Assembly (NCBI GenBank): GCA_037903475.1
Contig: JBAJFG010000643.1
Coordinates: 2,914,001-2,978,000, forward strand
Length of the DNA stretch: 64,000 nucleotides
Origin: Ancylostoma caninum
Lineage: Eukaryota; Nematoda; Chromadorea; Rhabditida; Ancylostomatidae
Direction: 5' to 3'
How positions within the stretch are numbered: position 1 is the first letter of the stretch; each line of letters opens with the position of its first letter. Below the pieces are notes generated by a model. That model ran no database searches and was not told the DNA's origin. It saw only the letters and a program-made list of their open reading frames with translations. A program made the translations under genes and the position numbers. This document shows positions 33,401-44,000 of this stretch, piece after piece.

Positions 33401-35793
33401 CTGAAATATACACAATCATTAGAGCAATGATACTTTACCTATGGAAATGTAAGACGGAAAGTAGTAAGCACGAAAACAGCGAGAAACAGCAGCATGTGTA
33501 GTAAATGCACCTACGAATCCTGATACTTACCCATAACCTTACTTGTAGGACAATTCAGTGGCCCGGACCCGCTCACATGTTTCGCACCAAAGAACGGTGA
33601 TATCAGTGAAATGAACGGATGCGTGAAAGAAAAGAAAAAAAAACAGGCTGCAGAGACAAAGCTGGTTCAGCATGTGCGAGGTCGCGGATCACTGGAATGC
33701 CCTGTAACTTCATCAGTGCCGGTATACATCTCAAGAAGTGTAGCAACTGGCATCGCACAACTAGCACTCCACTTTTGATACGTATCGATTGTGGGCGATC
33801 CGATAATGGCGACTGCCCATCTGCGATCGATACATATCAAAAATGGAGTCGCCGAGTAGGCGGCGATATTCGTGTTCGTAGGTGCTATACTTCTTGTGGA
33901 GTAGTACTGGGAATGATGTGTTCGCAAGACGAAACAAAGCTACTAAGGATGTGAAGCTCTTCGTATATCAACTTAGAATAAACGCTATCATACTATCGAT
34001 TACTTCAACTGTTCTAACAACAATTTTATTTCAGATCATGCTCCTTGCCCCTTCATGCTTCATACTTTAGAAACTAAGCATCGGCATCGTAGTCCGTCAA
34101 TGAAATGATCCGGGCAAAAACGGCAAAACCTCACTATTACTTCAACAATTTCACAGTTGCATAACAAACCATAGAATCACAGATGAATCGTCATCAGAAG
34201 AATCGTAAGAAGTTTTTACCAGACTTCGATTGAGGAATTATTTGGTGTCCTAATCACGGAAGACATTCTCGTCCTTTGCCGTAGCCCCCCTTTTGTTGAA
34301 TTCCGATGGGATTACTCTACGAAAACTGAAGAAGACACCGAAAATGCCAGGTTGGAGGGGGGGATGACAGTGGCATTACGTTATATTCGAATGTGATAAT
34401 AATATTCATGTGAATACGATACTCGTGTTTAACAGCTTGTATAAACTCTTTAGGAAAACTTTAAGCGAAAGAAATTCTGAAATTCTTGGGGTTGAGAACG
34501 TGAAATAGGGCCTTTCCAGTAGTACTACCAGCCTGAACGTCCGGCTGACTCCGGACTTTCAGGCTTCTTTTGGGCTCGCTTCGCTCGCCTGTTTGAACAT
34601 GACAAAAGAGTCTCATTTCTGGGTTGAATGCGCCTTCGAACGCAATTGCTCATTAAACTGAGAAATAATAATGTGTATAAAAGAAAAAGTGAATCGTGAG
34701 AAAAGGAATAAGCAATGGGAGCGATCCTCTGTAATGCTGGCGTCGTTCACGACCAAAAATGTAATGCAAGGCATCAAAAGTCTCTGGCACATCTCCATAT
34801 GAATAATGCGACTGATGGAATGAATAACTAACCAGGAATGGAAATTGACAAAAAGAAAAACGCACCACTGATCAAAGGCAAGCATAGAACGCTCATTTTG
34901 ACGCCGCATTGTGCTCATCGAGAGCTCCAAATGGTTTAATTTATGCATTGCTATACTGTGTCGGGGAAAATGTGTAATTACACAATGTATCACCTTGTGA
35001 CGAATGCGAAAGCAAGAGTGGATTTTAATTGACCGAAGCGATTAGATTGAGAGTACAGATACGAACTCGATCTCGGATTGCCCAAAATGAGCTCCTGAAT
35101 CCTATGCATTCTCTCGCAAGACATTCCTACAGGCGGTTCAGAACTGAGTCGGTATTGGTGCATTTTTACGTAAAGAGATTAGAGCGGGCTTTGTCAAGAC
35201 GCTCATGTTCAAGCTAGTTAGTCGCAGTGATTTTTAACTGCTTAACATGTTAGAAAGGATCCCGGAAATGATGTGAGAGTACGTGGAAGACATGACTCAC
35301 TTCAGGTCCGCGAATGCACCAGTACCAACTCCTTTCCGAATGCCCTATACCATCGTCTGTAGCGTCCTGCGCTCGCTGCGGCGTTCCAGCCGTAGTAGAC
35401 CAATCAGACCGCTGGGCGAGGCCACGCCCCTTATTCATCCCTGCGCTCTTACAGTAGCGTCAGCCGCTGTGCAACAGCACAGGAAATTTCACTCAGTGGT
35501 TTTTTTCTTGGCAATTTGGCCGCAGAATTGGAGTGAAATGGGCTACACGAATATATAATCTACCCATCTGCTCTGGTAAAACTGATCATAGCAACAGTGA
35601 CTTAACAAATATGTATAAATACACAGTGCGCGTCAGTAAGTGCGTTTTTCGCGTACTCGGGAAGCACGCGTCGTGGCCGCACCGCCTGCGCCGGAATTGC
35701 CGCCAATATCAATACCAAATGAGATTTCCTTGATGTTTCTTCATCCTATTAAATATCAGCTGTCAAGAAAACTCCGTGGCGTGGTTTGTTATT
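33401..35793. other. Intergenic stretch between GCLM and the 35.8-kb gene
   Basis: It probably contains the GCLM promoter near its left end. Other contents are a small inverted repeat around 33765-33860 (TTTTGATACGTATCGAT against ATCGATACATATCAAAA), a hairpin at 34531-34563 (CCTGAACGTCCGG with its near complement), and a CCAAT/GC-box-like segment near 35400 (GACCAATCAGACC, then GGCCACGCCCC). No gene was supported. Confidence 0.45.
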
Positions 35794-36957
35794 ATGGCGA
35801 CGATTTCAGCGCAAGCGGCGCAGTCGCGACGCGTGCTTCCTAGTCTGCGAAAGACGCTCTTCCATCGACGCTCACTGTATATTTCCGCCTCAAAACTACA
35901 AAAGGCTCCAGAAGAGCGGAAGCAGAGGGTAAGTGCCACGTTACCCATTTGGGCAGGTCTAGACACGAAGAGAATCGACGAGAGCGAGAACAGTGATAAT
36001 AATTGAATATTAGTGAGGACGCGCAGACAATTAGAGTGCTACTTTACAAATGTTGGCGAAAAGAGAGTTGTGAATCTAGAATCTGCACTAACCACGATCT
36101 GCCGCAGCTGTATGGGAACCCATTTTAGGGTGTTCATCACCACTTATGTAGCCAGTAAGTATAAAAATGAAAGTAACTCGTTTGAAATCTTGACGGATAA
36201 CATGTCTAGAGGTGGAAATAAGAGCGAGAGCAGGTGAATTTTTGATAAGCCTCGGAAGCACTGTCGCAAATGATGACAAAATGTCAAACGCGGAAGCGTA
36301 TTGATGGATTGCGTTACAAAATATGTTGTCTGCTAGACGATAAGTGCGATTCGTTCAGAGTACGGACATGTTCACTGAATCAATTGGTGAAAGCAACAGA
36401 AGTGCGCAATACAAGGATGCAATTCGACATGGAACGATTGAACTGTGGTTGAAAGAGAGTTTTCCGCGAAGAACGAGACGATCGATTGTTGACTTTCTAC
36501 GACAGAGATAGTGTTTGGTCATTCGTTTCCTCGACGACTAGCCGTTATCGTGCTCCCTGTATCAGGAAAATATTTTCTGGTAGCATAGATATGTTCTTTT
36601 GTCTCCTTGGCAACTGAATTAGGCTAAAATTACCTTGTTTTTTATACACACCAGGGCTAAGCGTTATAACATAACAACGTAACGGAATATAGAATGTCCA
36701 AGTTGGACTTTCTTGAAATCGTGGCATGATGGTAGTTGTTTGAAGTTCACTACATTCAGCTATAGGCCAAGACTGGTAGCGATCTTTACGGTTAACCTTT
36801 CTGCATCTCTGGTGTTGTTTCTGACTCTACTTCTCTTTTGAAGTTTTTGTAGGAAGATGAGCTGTTTGAGAGAGTAGGTTACGAATGTCTCGACTTTCCA
36901 GGCCCTGACGAAGTCGAGAACGCCGAAACGCTAGCCGTAATAAAGATCGAAATATAA
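35794..36957 (+). CDS. Small protein with probable mitochondrial presequence
   Basis: Two exons join in phase 0: 35794-35928 (donor GTAAGTG) and 36853-36957 (acceptor TTTTTGTAG), ending in TAA, for 79 residues. The N-terminal 40 residues, with MATISAQAAQSRRVL and LRKTLFHRRSLYISASKL, are rich in Arg, Ser and Ala and have no acidic residue, as in mitochondrial targeting sequences. The second half is acidic (EDELFERVGYECLDFPGPDE) and ends AVIKIEI. I do not recognise the family; small accessory subunits of inner-membrane complexes look like this, but that is a guess. An upstream in-frame ATG at 35776 would add MAWFVI, which fits a presequence less well. A further small exon inside the 924-bp intron cannot be excluded. 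Confidence 0.6.
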
Positions 36958-37937
36958 GATATTTTTGGAGTAAAATAGCCGAAAAAAATAACGAAATTGA
37001 GAATTTTGGCAAAGCCCAGCCTCAATACTCATCATTTGTGGCAAATGCGAATAAAACTAACTCCCATAAAAGTCAAGGAAGAGGGTAATATGAAGGAATG
37101 CTAGAATGGATGCTATGGATGCTAAAATCGGCAACTATTCAAGAACATCACAGTGATGGAGACCGTCTGTTCTGTTATCTTCATCGATTTTATTTGCAAT
37201 GAGAAAATAAAGTTCAACTGAATGCGATCAAAGCACGGAATAATATACAGTGAGCTGAGCGTCGATGGAACTTACGAATTTGCGGACTTGAGGGTGTACC
37301 GCCAGTGCGACCGCGTTGCGCGCTGGGATCATTATACTGCTCTGTCCTAACTGCCAATCGCAGCCATATTTAATGCTGTTACATTGTACTTGAAGATTTT
37401 ACTACGGCAAAAAAGCAGCGCCAGGTGACCAATCTAAAAAAAAAACCGTCGCGGTGCTGTTTTTATTCAAGCCCAGAAACTCAACTCTATCAACGCTCAT
37501 TATAGATAAAGGAGAAATAAGCACAAGAAGCAGGGAAAGTTCCTAAATTATGGGTCACTGAGGCCAAAGTTCTTATTCATTTAGAAACAACTGGAAAAAA
37601 AATTGATTGTTGAGCTTTTGGGCGAGACGTCAAGATTGCCCCAAGTAATCGGTAGATCAATTGATTCGATCGGCGTTTTTTCTTGGGTTTCGTGTACCGC
37701 AGAAGAAATTTGTAGTAGTCAGACAAATCAGCACTGTAAAATGGCGTAGGTGGGTCAGTGATCCGAGCAACAGGTTACTATCTGTTCCTTGCTTCGGAAA
37801 GTTCGAGATCCTAAGCTGAAAAGCTACAGTTCGGTCCGGCAGCCACTGCAAATGGGCGCCGGCCGTCGCCACCCTCCGGCGCCCCGGTATTAATGAGCTA
37901 TAAATCACTCGAGCTTGGGAGAAAGCGAAGAAAAATA

Positions 37938-37957
37938 AAGGCTTAGGCTTAGGCTTC
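37938..37957 (+). repeat. Telomere-type TTAGGC run inside transposon copy 2
   Basis: AAGGCTTAGGCTTAGGCTTC contains consecutive GGCTTA units, the nematode telomere repeat. It occupies the same place relative to the terminal repeat as in copy 1. Confidence 0.7.
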
Positions 37958-38061
37958 ACAGGAGTGGCCCCACTCATCTCCCTTTTCACCTAAATTTCTA
38001 AGATAAACTACGATAAGTGTAAGTGTAAGTAATAGAGGACACCATTTGTATGCCGCATCGC

Positions 38062-38140
38062 GTGCGCGCATAGCTCAGTGGGTTGAGCGAATGATCAACG
38101 TTGTGGTGGTCGGGGGATCGAACCCTGCCTTGTGCCCCCG
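38062..38140 (+). repeat. tRNA-like module A in transposon copy 2
   Basis: It has GCGCATAGCTCAGTGGGTTG (D arm/A box) and GGGGATCGAACCCTG (T arm/B box) about 30 bases apart. The acceptor stem is not closed. It matches module A of copy 1 with several substitutions. Confidence 0.6.
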
Positions 38141-38210
38141 TTTTGCGAATACATGTAGTATGCTGCCCACGACTGCTGCAGTTATCTAACAAACTCCAAC
38201 ATAAAAAGTA

Positions 38211-38280
38211 GCCCGGATGGCTCAGTGGTTAGAGCGGCAGATTGCAATCTGTCCCTATCGCTGGTTCCACTCCGTTGGAG
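38211..38280 (+). repeat. tRNA-like module B in transposon copy 2
   Basis: GCCCGGATGGCTCAGTGGTT, AGAGC, CAGATTGCAATCTG and CTGGTTCCACTCC give a D arm, a shortened anticodon arm centred on GCA, and a T-arm-like segment. It is almost identical to module B of copy 1, which suggests recent common origin or constraint. Confidence 0.6.
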
Positions 38281-40470
38281 ATCCAGAGTTAAGTATCGCA
38301 GTGTTTGGGGTTCACTGCTTGGAACGTCCCCCGTGATCTCCTTCGGGTAGTCCAGGAAGGCATCCGGCAATGTTTTGCACAAATTTCAGATACAAATATC
38401 CTGCAAATCTCGCGAATACAGCAAAAATTTTCACATTCAATCGAAGCGACTTAATTTTCTGGATTTTCTATTTTCCCGCCAGACGTCTTTTTTGTTTTTG
38501 TCGGAAATCAAGGAGATACGATCATCTTTATTTCAATTTTAAAACAAAAAATGTGGCAATTGCTTCAATTGCTCAGATGTTCAATTGCCACTAATCTGAA
38601 TACAGTCATAACAGACACGATTAGATTCCAAATTATAAGCTGACACCATCACCGTTGCAGCACAAAGAATTCCACACCTACTTCTGATCCTCAAGGCATT
38701 TCCAAAACAGCAGTTGTCCCTGATTCCGTGACGATTTCGATGAAATTTCGTGTGCGGATCGCTGGCGATTTAATCGTCGTACATATATCACAATTGGCCG
38801 ACTTAATACTGGAAAACTCTTTCGAAGATAAACTACGATAAATATAAGTGTAAGTAATAGTAATAGTGTAGGTAATAGCGAAAAACCACTTTTTCAAAGT
38901 TCAGGGAAGAGTAGAGAGAGAGTAAATCCGCCGTGAAGGACTGCTCCACGAAAGACAAATGACAACAGTAGAACTACTTCGCAATGGATATGGAACAATT
39001 TATACGGATTTCAATTATTTCTGAGGATCCCGAATTGGATGAGCTTTATTAGTCAGATGGGATAACTGAAGTACTGTGTCCATCTATAGAAGAATAGCGG
39101 CCATTTTTCTATCCGCGAAGCAGTGTACTATAGCAGAAAATGGAAGAGTTGGCTCCGCTTATTGTGTATTCAGAAATCTTTCCCCATGAAAATCACAAAA
39201 ATGAAAAAACGTGAAAGTTGTGAAAATGGTCCCCTGCTTTATAGCCTTAACATATCCACTGCACTCTGTCTGCTATGGACTAAAATTGTGTTTTTCTTCG
39301 CCTTCTCCCAAGCTCGAGTGATTTATAGCTCATTAATACCGGGGCGCCGGTGGGTGGCGGCGGACGGCGCCCGCCGGCGCCCATTTGCAGTGGCTGCCGG
39401 ACCCGACTGTAGCCTCGAAGTGTGATGAGTTCACCAGAAAAGCAGAGCGCAATGTTTTGGATGGAGTTTTGAGGTGAACTTTCGTTGATAATTCAAGGAA
39501 ACTCAACCATCAAACACCGTAAATCTAACCTCCATAAAATCGTCATGACAACCACAGATGTACTTGAACTTGGGAGTCTCCTCAAAATGCAGGATATCAA
39601 TCCCTGTCTCGATCATCCATCGTAACGTAACTCCCACCAAACGTTTCCTCCTTCGATCCAGAAATCAAATGGAACCAGCGCCATTATCCATGAACTCGCT
39701 GGAGCGAGAAGCAATGTGCAATCTTTGAGTTCGTGGGCTGGGATGAGGGATGTGCGGAAGTAAAATTTTAGATTCCTAAAACGTGAAACGGAAATCGAAA
39801 GGCCAAAAATGGGCGGAAACCCGAAAACGTAAAAAGGAAACGAAAAATTCCGCACATCCCTGGCAGGGATTACCCACCAACGTGTTTGCCTTTGTGTGAC
39901 GTTGTCTATACCCAGTTGCTGCCTTCAAATGCTGTATCAGGGCCCTGTTGCTCTTTGCTCCCCTCTGGAACATTCCTTGTTACCTGTCCAGGTGAAGTAG
40001 CCATCAGAAAGCGTGAGAACTACGACAAAAGCATTGGATATTCGAACAAGACCGAGAGCGTGAGCTAGCGTACCCAAGCTTGTCCTTTACCTTGCGCCCA
40101 TGAGCTTGTTTAATTCTGTGGATGACGTTATCTATACCCAGCTGTTATCCTTGGGTAAGCATATCCACTGGTAGGGGATTACCCATCCTTCAGATGATGC
40201 ATCTGGGGCCAGATCGGAGACTGGAAGAACTAATGAGATGAGTCATTTTTTATTGAAACTTCCAAAATTGCTTCTTAAGAAGTGGTTGAAAACTCGTTGA
40301 TGCGAATCTGGCCCCCCGTTCCGATGGTCGAGTAGACGGCAGCGGTCTCGTGGAGCCCTAGGTAGGCTATCAAAGTTCCAGTCAGATTACGGAAGCCAAT
40401 TTTCTACACAACAATTTGTGCAGCCCATGATAAACTAAAACATCCCTGTGAAACTTCATGAATAACTGTA

Positions 40471-40612
40471 CTTTTCAAGGAGTGTGGCGCGTTATACCTG
40501 GAGAAAGGATCCGACCAAGCTCTACGATTGGTCAGTTCAGTGAATTGGCCAATAGCAGGGCCCGTCAGCGCCGCCCACTCCAGGTATAACGCTCCACACC
40601 CCTTTTCAAGCA
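40471..40612. mobile_element. Small palindromic MITE
   Basis: GTGTGGCGCGTTATACCTGG and CCAGGTATAACGCTCCACAC form inverted arms of more than 25 bp. The centre contains ATTGGTCAG and GGCCAATAGC, a further weak inverted pair. The exact ends and target duplication are unclear. Confidence 0.6.
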
Positions 40613-41025
40613 GTTTACATAGCAATAGCCGAAGAGCGCAGTGATTCTTTATATGTAGAGGAATTCATCAACAACCCCATTGCAAGAATGATTTATCTTC
40701 ACAAAATCAATTGCAGTGACGGAATAGTCACATTGAGCAAGTAGCAGAAGACATAACGAGATCCTGACAATAACACAGTAACAAGCAAATGTAAAAGGAA
40801 ATAATTTATAAGTACAGCGTTCCCAGACGTGTGTTCAAGCTCGAAAATAACTCTATAGGCGTGGTGGCCATGTCTAGTCAGTACGAATCGTTAGATTGTT
40901 GTCTCTACGACAACTCACTACTAGGTCAACATCTAGGATGCAGACGGGTTTTAGCTGTCAAAACATGGAAAAAATATTCGAATGGAATCAATTTACTGGA
41001 TCAACAGCTTCCACATGGATTTCAT

Positions 41026-44000
41026 TTATACTAGCACCGCAGACACGTCAGTTTCACTTTTCTTGAACTTTCGCAGCGAACTCGTCCATCCGTGGCGTAG
41101 ATGCGATACGAAACCGCGATTCAACAATCCATAAAGCACAGGATTCGACATGATGCTAATCATTGCGACGCTGAAATGAATGTGATGAGATGGTAAGAGC
41201 GATTAGTCATTGGAATTCTTAGCAGCATTCAAAAAAAAATCAAAATTTGGGATACGCTTGGGAACTTATAGTTTTATTTTATTGGATTTTAATTATAGTT
41301 CTCGATTTTAGTTTTCGTTTCGTGCACTATCCTTATACGAAAACTGAATAGTGCTTTAAGTTTCCTCTTGCACTCATCAGTAAGGTAAAGGAAACTTATA
41401 GTTGTATATACGAGTTTTGTTAGACATAGACATGCATATATAATATGAGTACAAAAGTTACATGAAAACGTAGACACTTGTATACAGGTGGACATTTACG
41501 TTTGAAATACACGTGTACGATTATAAAGATGATTTATTCACTCAAGTTTTTCAAGGGGTAGAATATAAATTTCATGGAATGCGGACGGGGTTCAATATAG
41601 GAGCCATCGAATGTCAAAGTAAAATTCCTTCTAGGAGGTTGATGTTGTTCCAGGACTCAACTAATGTGACCTGCAGGGAACTCGAAACGGTCGTGTGCGA
41701 GGGGCGGGACCGCGTCGCGGCTCTTTTGGACAGAGACACAGAGTTTCTGCATGTGGATTTCTGTTCCTGCTTGTCCCTTGCACACGGCCGTTTGCAGTTC
41801 CCTACAGAATGCTTGATCTACTATCGATCAGCTGCGCACGCAGGGCGGGAGGGAGGGCATGGGTTGCCGAATTTTTGAAGTTACTTTATAAAATGGAAGA
41901 AAATATTGTATGAGCTTTTGAAATATTTATTATCAGTTATTTAACGTTTGAGACAATATTTTCAAGTAATTTTCCAATTCCACCTGGGTCGGCGGAACGG
42001 CGAATCCTACCAATGGATATTAAGCTTAGCCCCACCCACCCGACCGCGCGCAAGTGTCGCTGCGCGCCCTCACAGTTCTCGAAGTTTGCAACGAGCTATA
42101 CCTGTGTGATATCAAACTGATCAGGTATATGTAGTTCGTTCCGTCATAGATGAATAGCTGTGCATCGCTGAATTCAAAGGCCATCGACGCTACGTTGTGT
42201 GGAAACCACGACACGAAGAAGAACAACACCACAAGCACCAGGATCATGGTGTTTCTCCTTGTCTGTTGCAGAAGAAGACATTTCCGTCGGCACTAAAACA
42301 AACCTTTTGGAGAAAAATAGATAAGTAGGTGGTCATTCAACATCAAATACAGTGACTACGCGTTTACCTGCTCAAGTACATCCACCCTTGTGCCGACTTT
42401 TCGCTTCACAGTGCTTAGAACCGGCATTGATGCTGTTAGGATAAGCGAGCGTTCGTTCATTTTCCTTAAAAACATGATTTATTTTTAAGGTTCTAATTCT
42501 CGAATGCCTAGGACAGTGAATAAGAAACTGACCTGATCTTGTCTTGAGTCCTTTGTTTAAGATGCTTGAAAATTCTCGAATAACAGAAGAACATAATCAT
42601 AAAGGGCACAAAAAATTGAGCAACCAGCACAAACACCGTGTAAGCCCTGAAAAAAATCGCAATATGTTTAAAGGTCACGTTAGCATCCAAATACCCATGT
42701 GATTAACGATTAACGGTCAGTTCAGCTGTCGATTAACGATGGAAATAGTTGTGGATCAGCGCTGTGCGAAATGTGGATCAGCGCTTTACCGTCATATTGT
42801 GGAGTACATCTTTCATTCATACCATATGTTGCACCCCACAAAATCTTTCTGCACTTCTGCGCGCTTTCAAAAGAGTTGACCAATCACAGAGCTGCGGTAG
42901 GCCACGCCTCTTCCCTACTGTCTGTGCTCCGTTCCTTTACAGGACACTCACATAGGCAAGGAACACCTCTCATATAGTCGCGTTGGACGGCATGACGTCC
43001 GTTAGCGAAATATTTTGAGACTTTTCAGCTTGAAGCATCTATAAGCGGAAAGGGGGCGGTGCTACTGTTGTACCATTGGCGCATTCTTTGAATTCTCTCC
43101 TATCATAAATCTTTTCTTTTCCAGTTCGCGTGCAACAACGTTTTTTTTTGTTGTTGTCAAAATTCGAACGAGGACAGGTTGAAATTAAAGGGAGGAGACG
43201 TTGAACCATTACACCAATCGTAGAACAATAGTACCGCCCCCTCTCATTCAGTGCACCGAACTCAATGCATGGGATTTTAGTCATTGTCTCGTAGCGATTC
43301 GAAACCCAATGTTTTTTTTTTTGAATCTGTTACTCTCAGTTAACTGCAGAAAAATTGATGAGTTCATTGTTTCCGTTTGAATTTTCCCAGGGGTTATAAA
43401 CTAGGTAGAGCCGCTAGGAATGATTTGCGAAGAAAAAATGAGGAAAATGAGGAGGAAAAAATGTACTCACCGTTGAACTGACGCATTCGGCCATGTTTCG
43501 GTGCAAAATTCGCCACAGTAGCCATCATTTTCATAGTTAGTGAGCTCCATGTACCAGGAATACGGGAAAGTGATTAGGATGGCCACTAGCCATAAGCATA
43601 TCATCACAAAACGAGCTTGCTGGAATCAACGAGATTAAAAAAGCGAGAAAATTCATGAAAGCCTTTCCCACTGACCACTCGTGTCATTCGCCTCTTGTGC
43701 GGAGTCACAACCATGAAATACCGGTCGATGGCGATCAGGGTGAGGCTGAAGGTGGCGACGAACACGCTGGCTCCCTAAATGAAACTGTTTATGTTTACTA
43801 AAGCTGTTTATCTTGTTTCATCTATTCTCAAGCGAAAATAGCAGATAAGAATGTTTTAAAGTCAAGGGATTACAGTTAAATATTCAAAAATATGAGCAAA
43901 ATTGGAAGAGAATGAATAGCTAAATCAAAATCAAAATCAAAATCCCTCCCTTATCCAGAAAATATTCGTGAAAACCCTCCACGAAGCTCAGATATATGGT

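Larger units (their letters stand above)
37827..39409 (+). mobile_element. TA-flanked inverted-repeat element with tRNA-like modules, copy 2
   Basis: The ends CAGTTCGGTCCGGCAGCCAC and GTGGCTGCCGGACCCGACTG are inverted and flanked by TA (37825-37826 and 39410-39411). It matches copy 1 (6041-7518) in inverted orientation across arms, tRNA-like modules, TTAGGC run and central part. It lacks the nested MITE of copy 1. It carries an extra segment of about 440 bp (about 38375-38815) absent from copy 1. No transposase was found. Confidence 0.85.
36958..41025. other. Intergenic stretch between the 35.8-kb gene and the GPCR
   Basis: The main content is the inverted-repeat transposon at 37827-39409 and a small palindromic element at 40471-40612. 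A sequence around 39870-40190 contains two diverged copies of a GACGTT.TCTATACCCAG block in the same orientation. No gene was supported. The 3' end of the GPCR transcript lies at the right edge. Confidence 0.5.

Noticed and set aside
38062..38140. Genuine tRNA gene
   Set aside because: D and T arms are good, but the acceptor stem does not pair and the anticodon arm is poor. The module occurs at the same place in two transposon copies.
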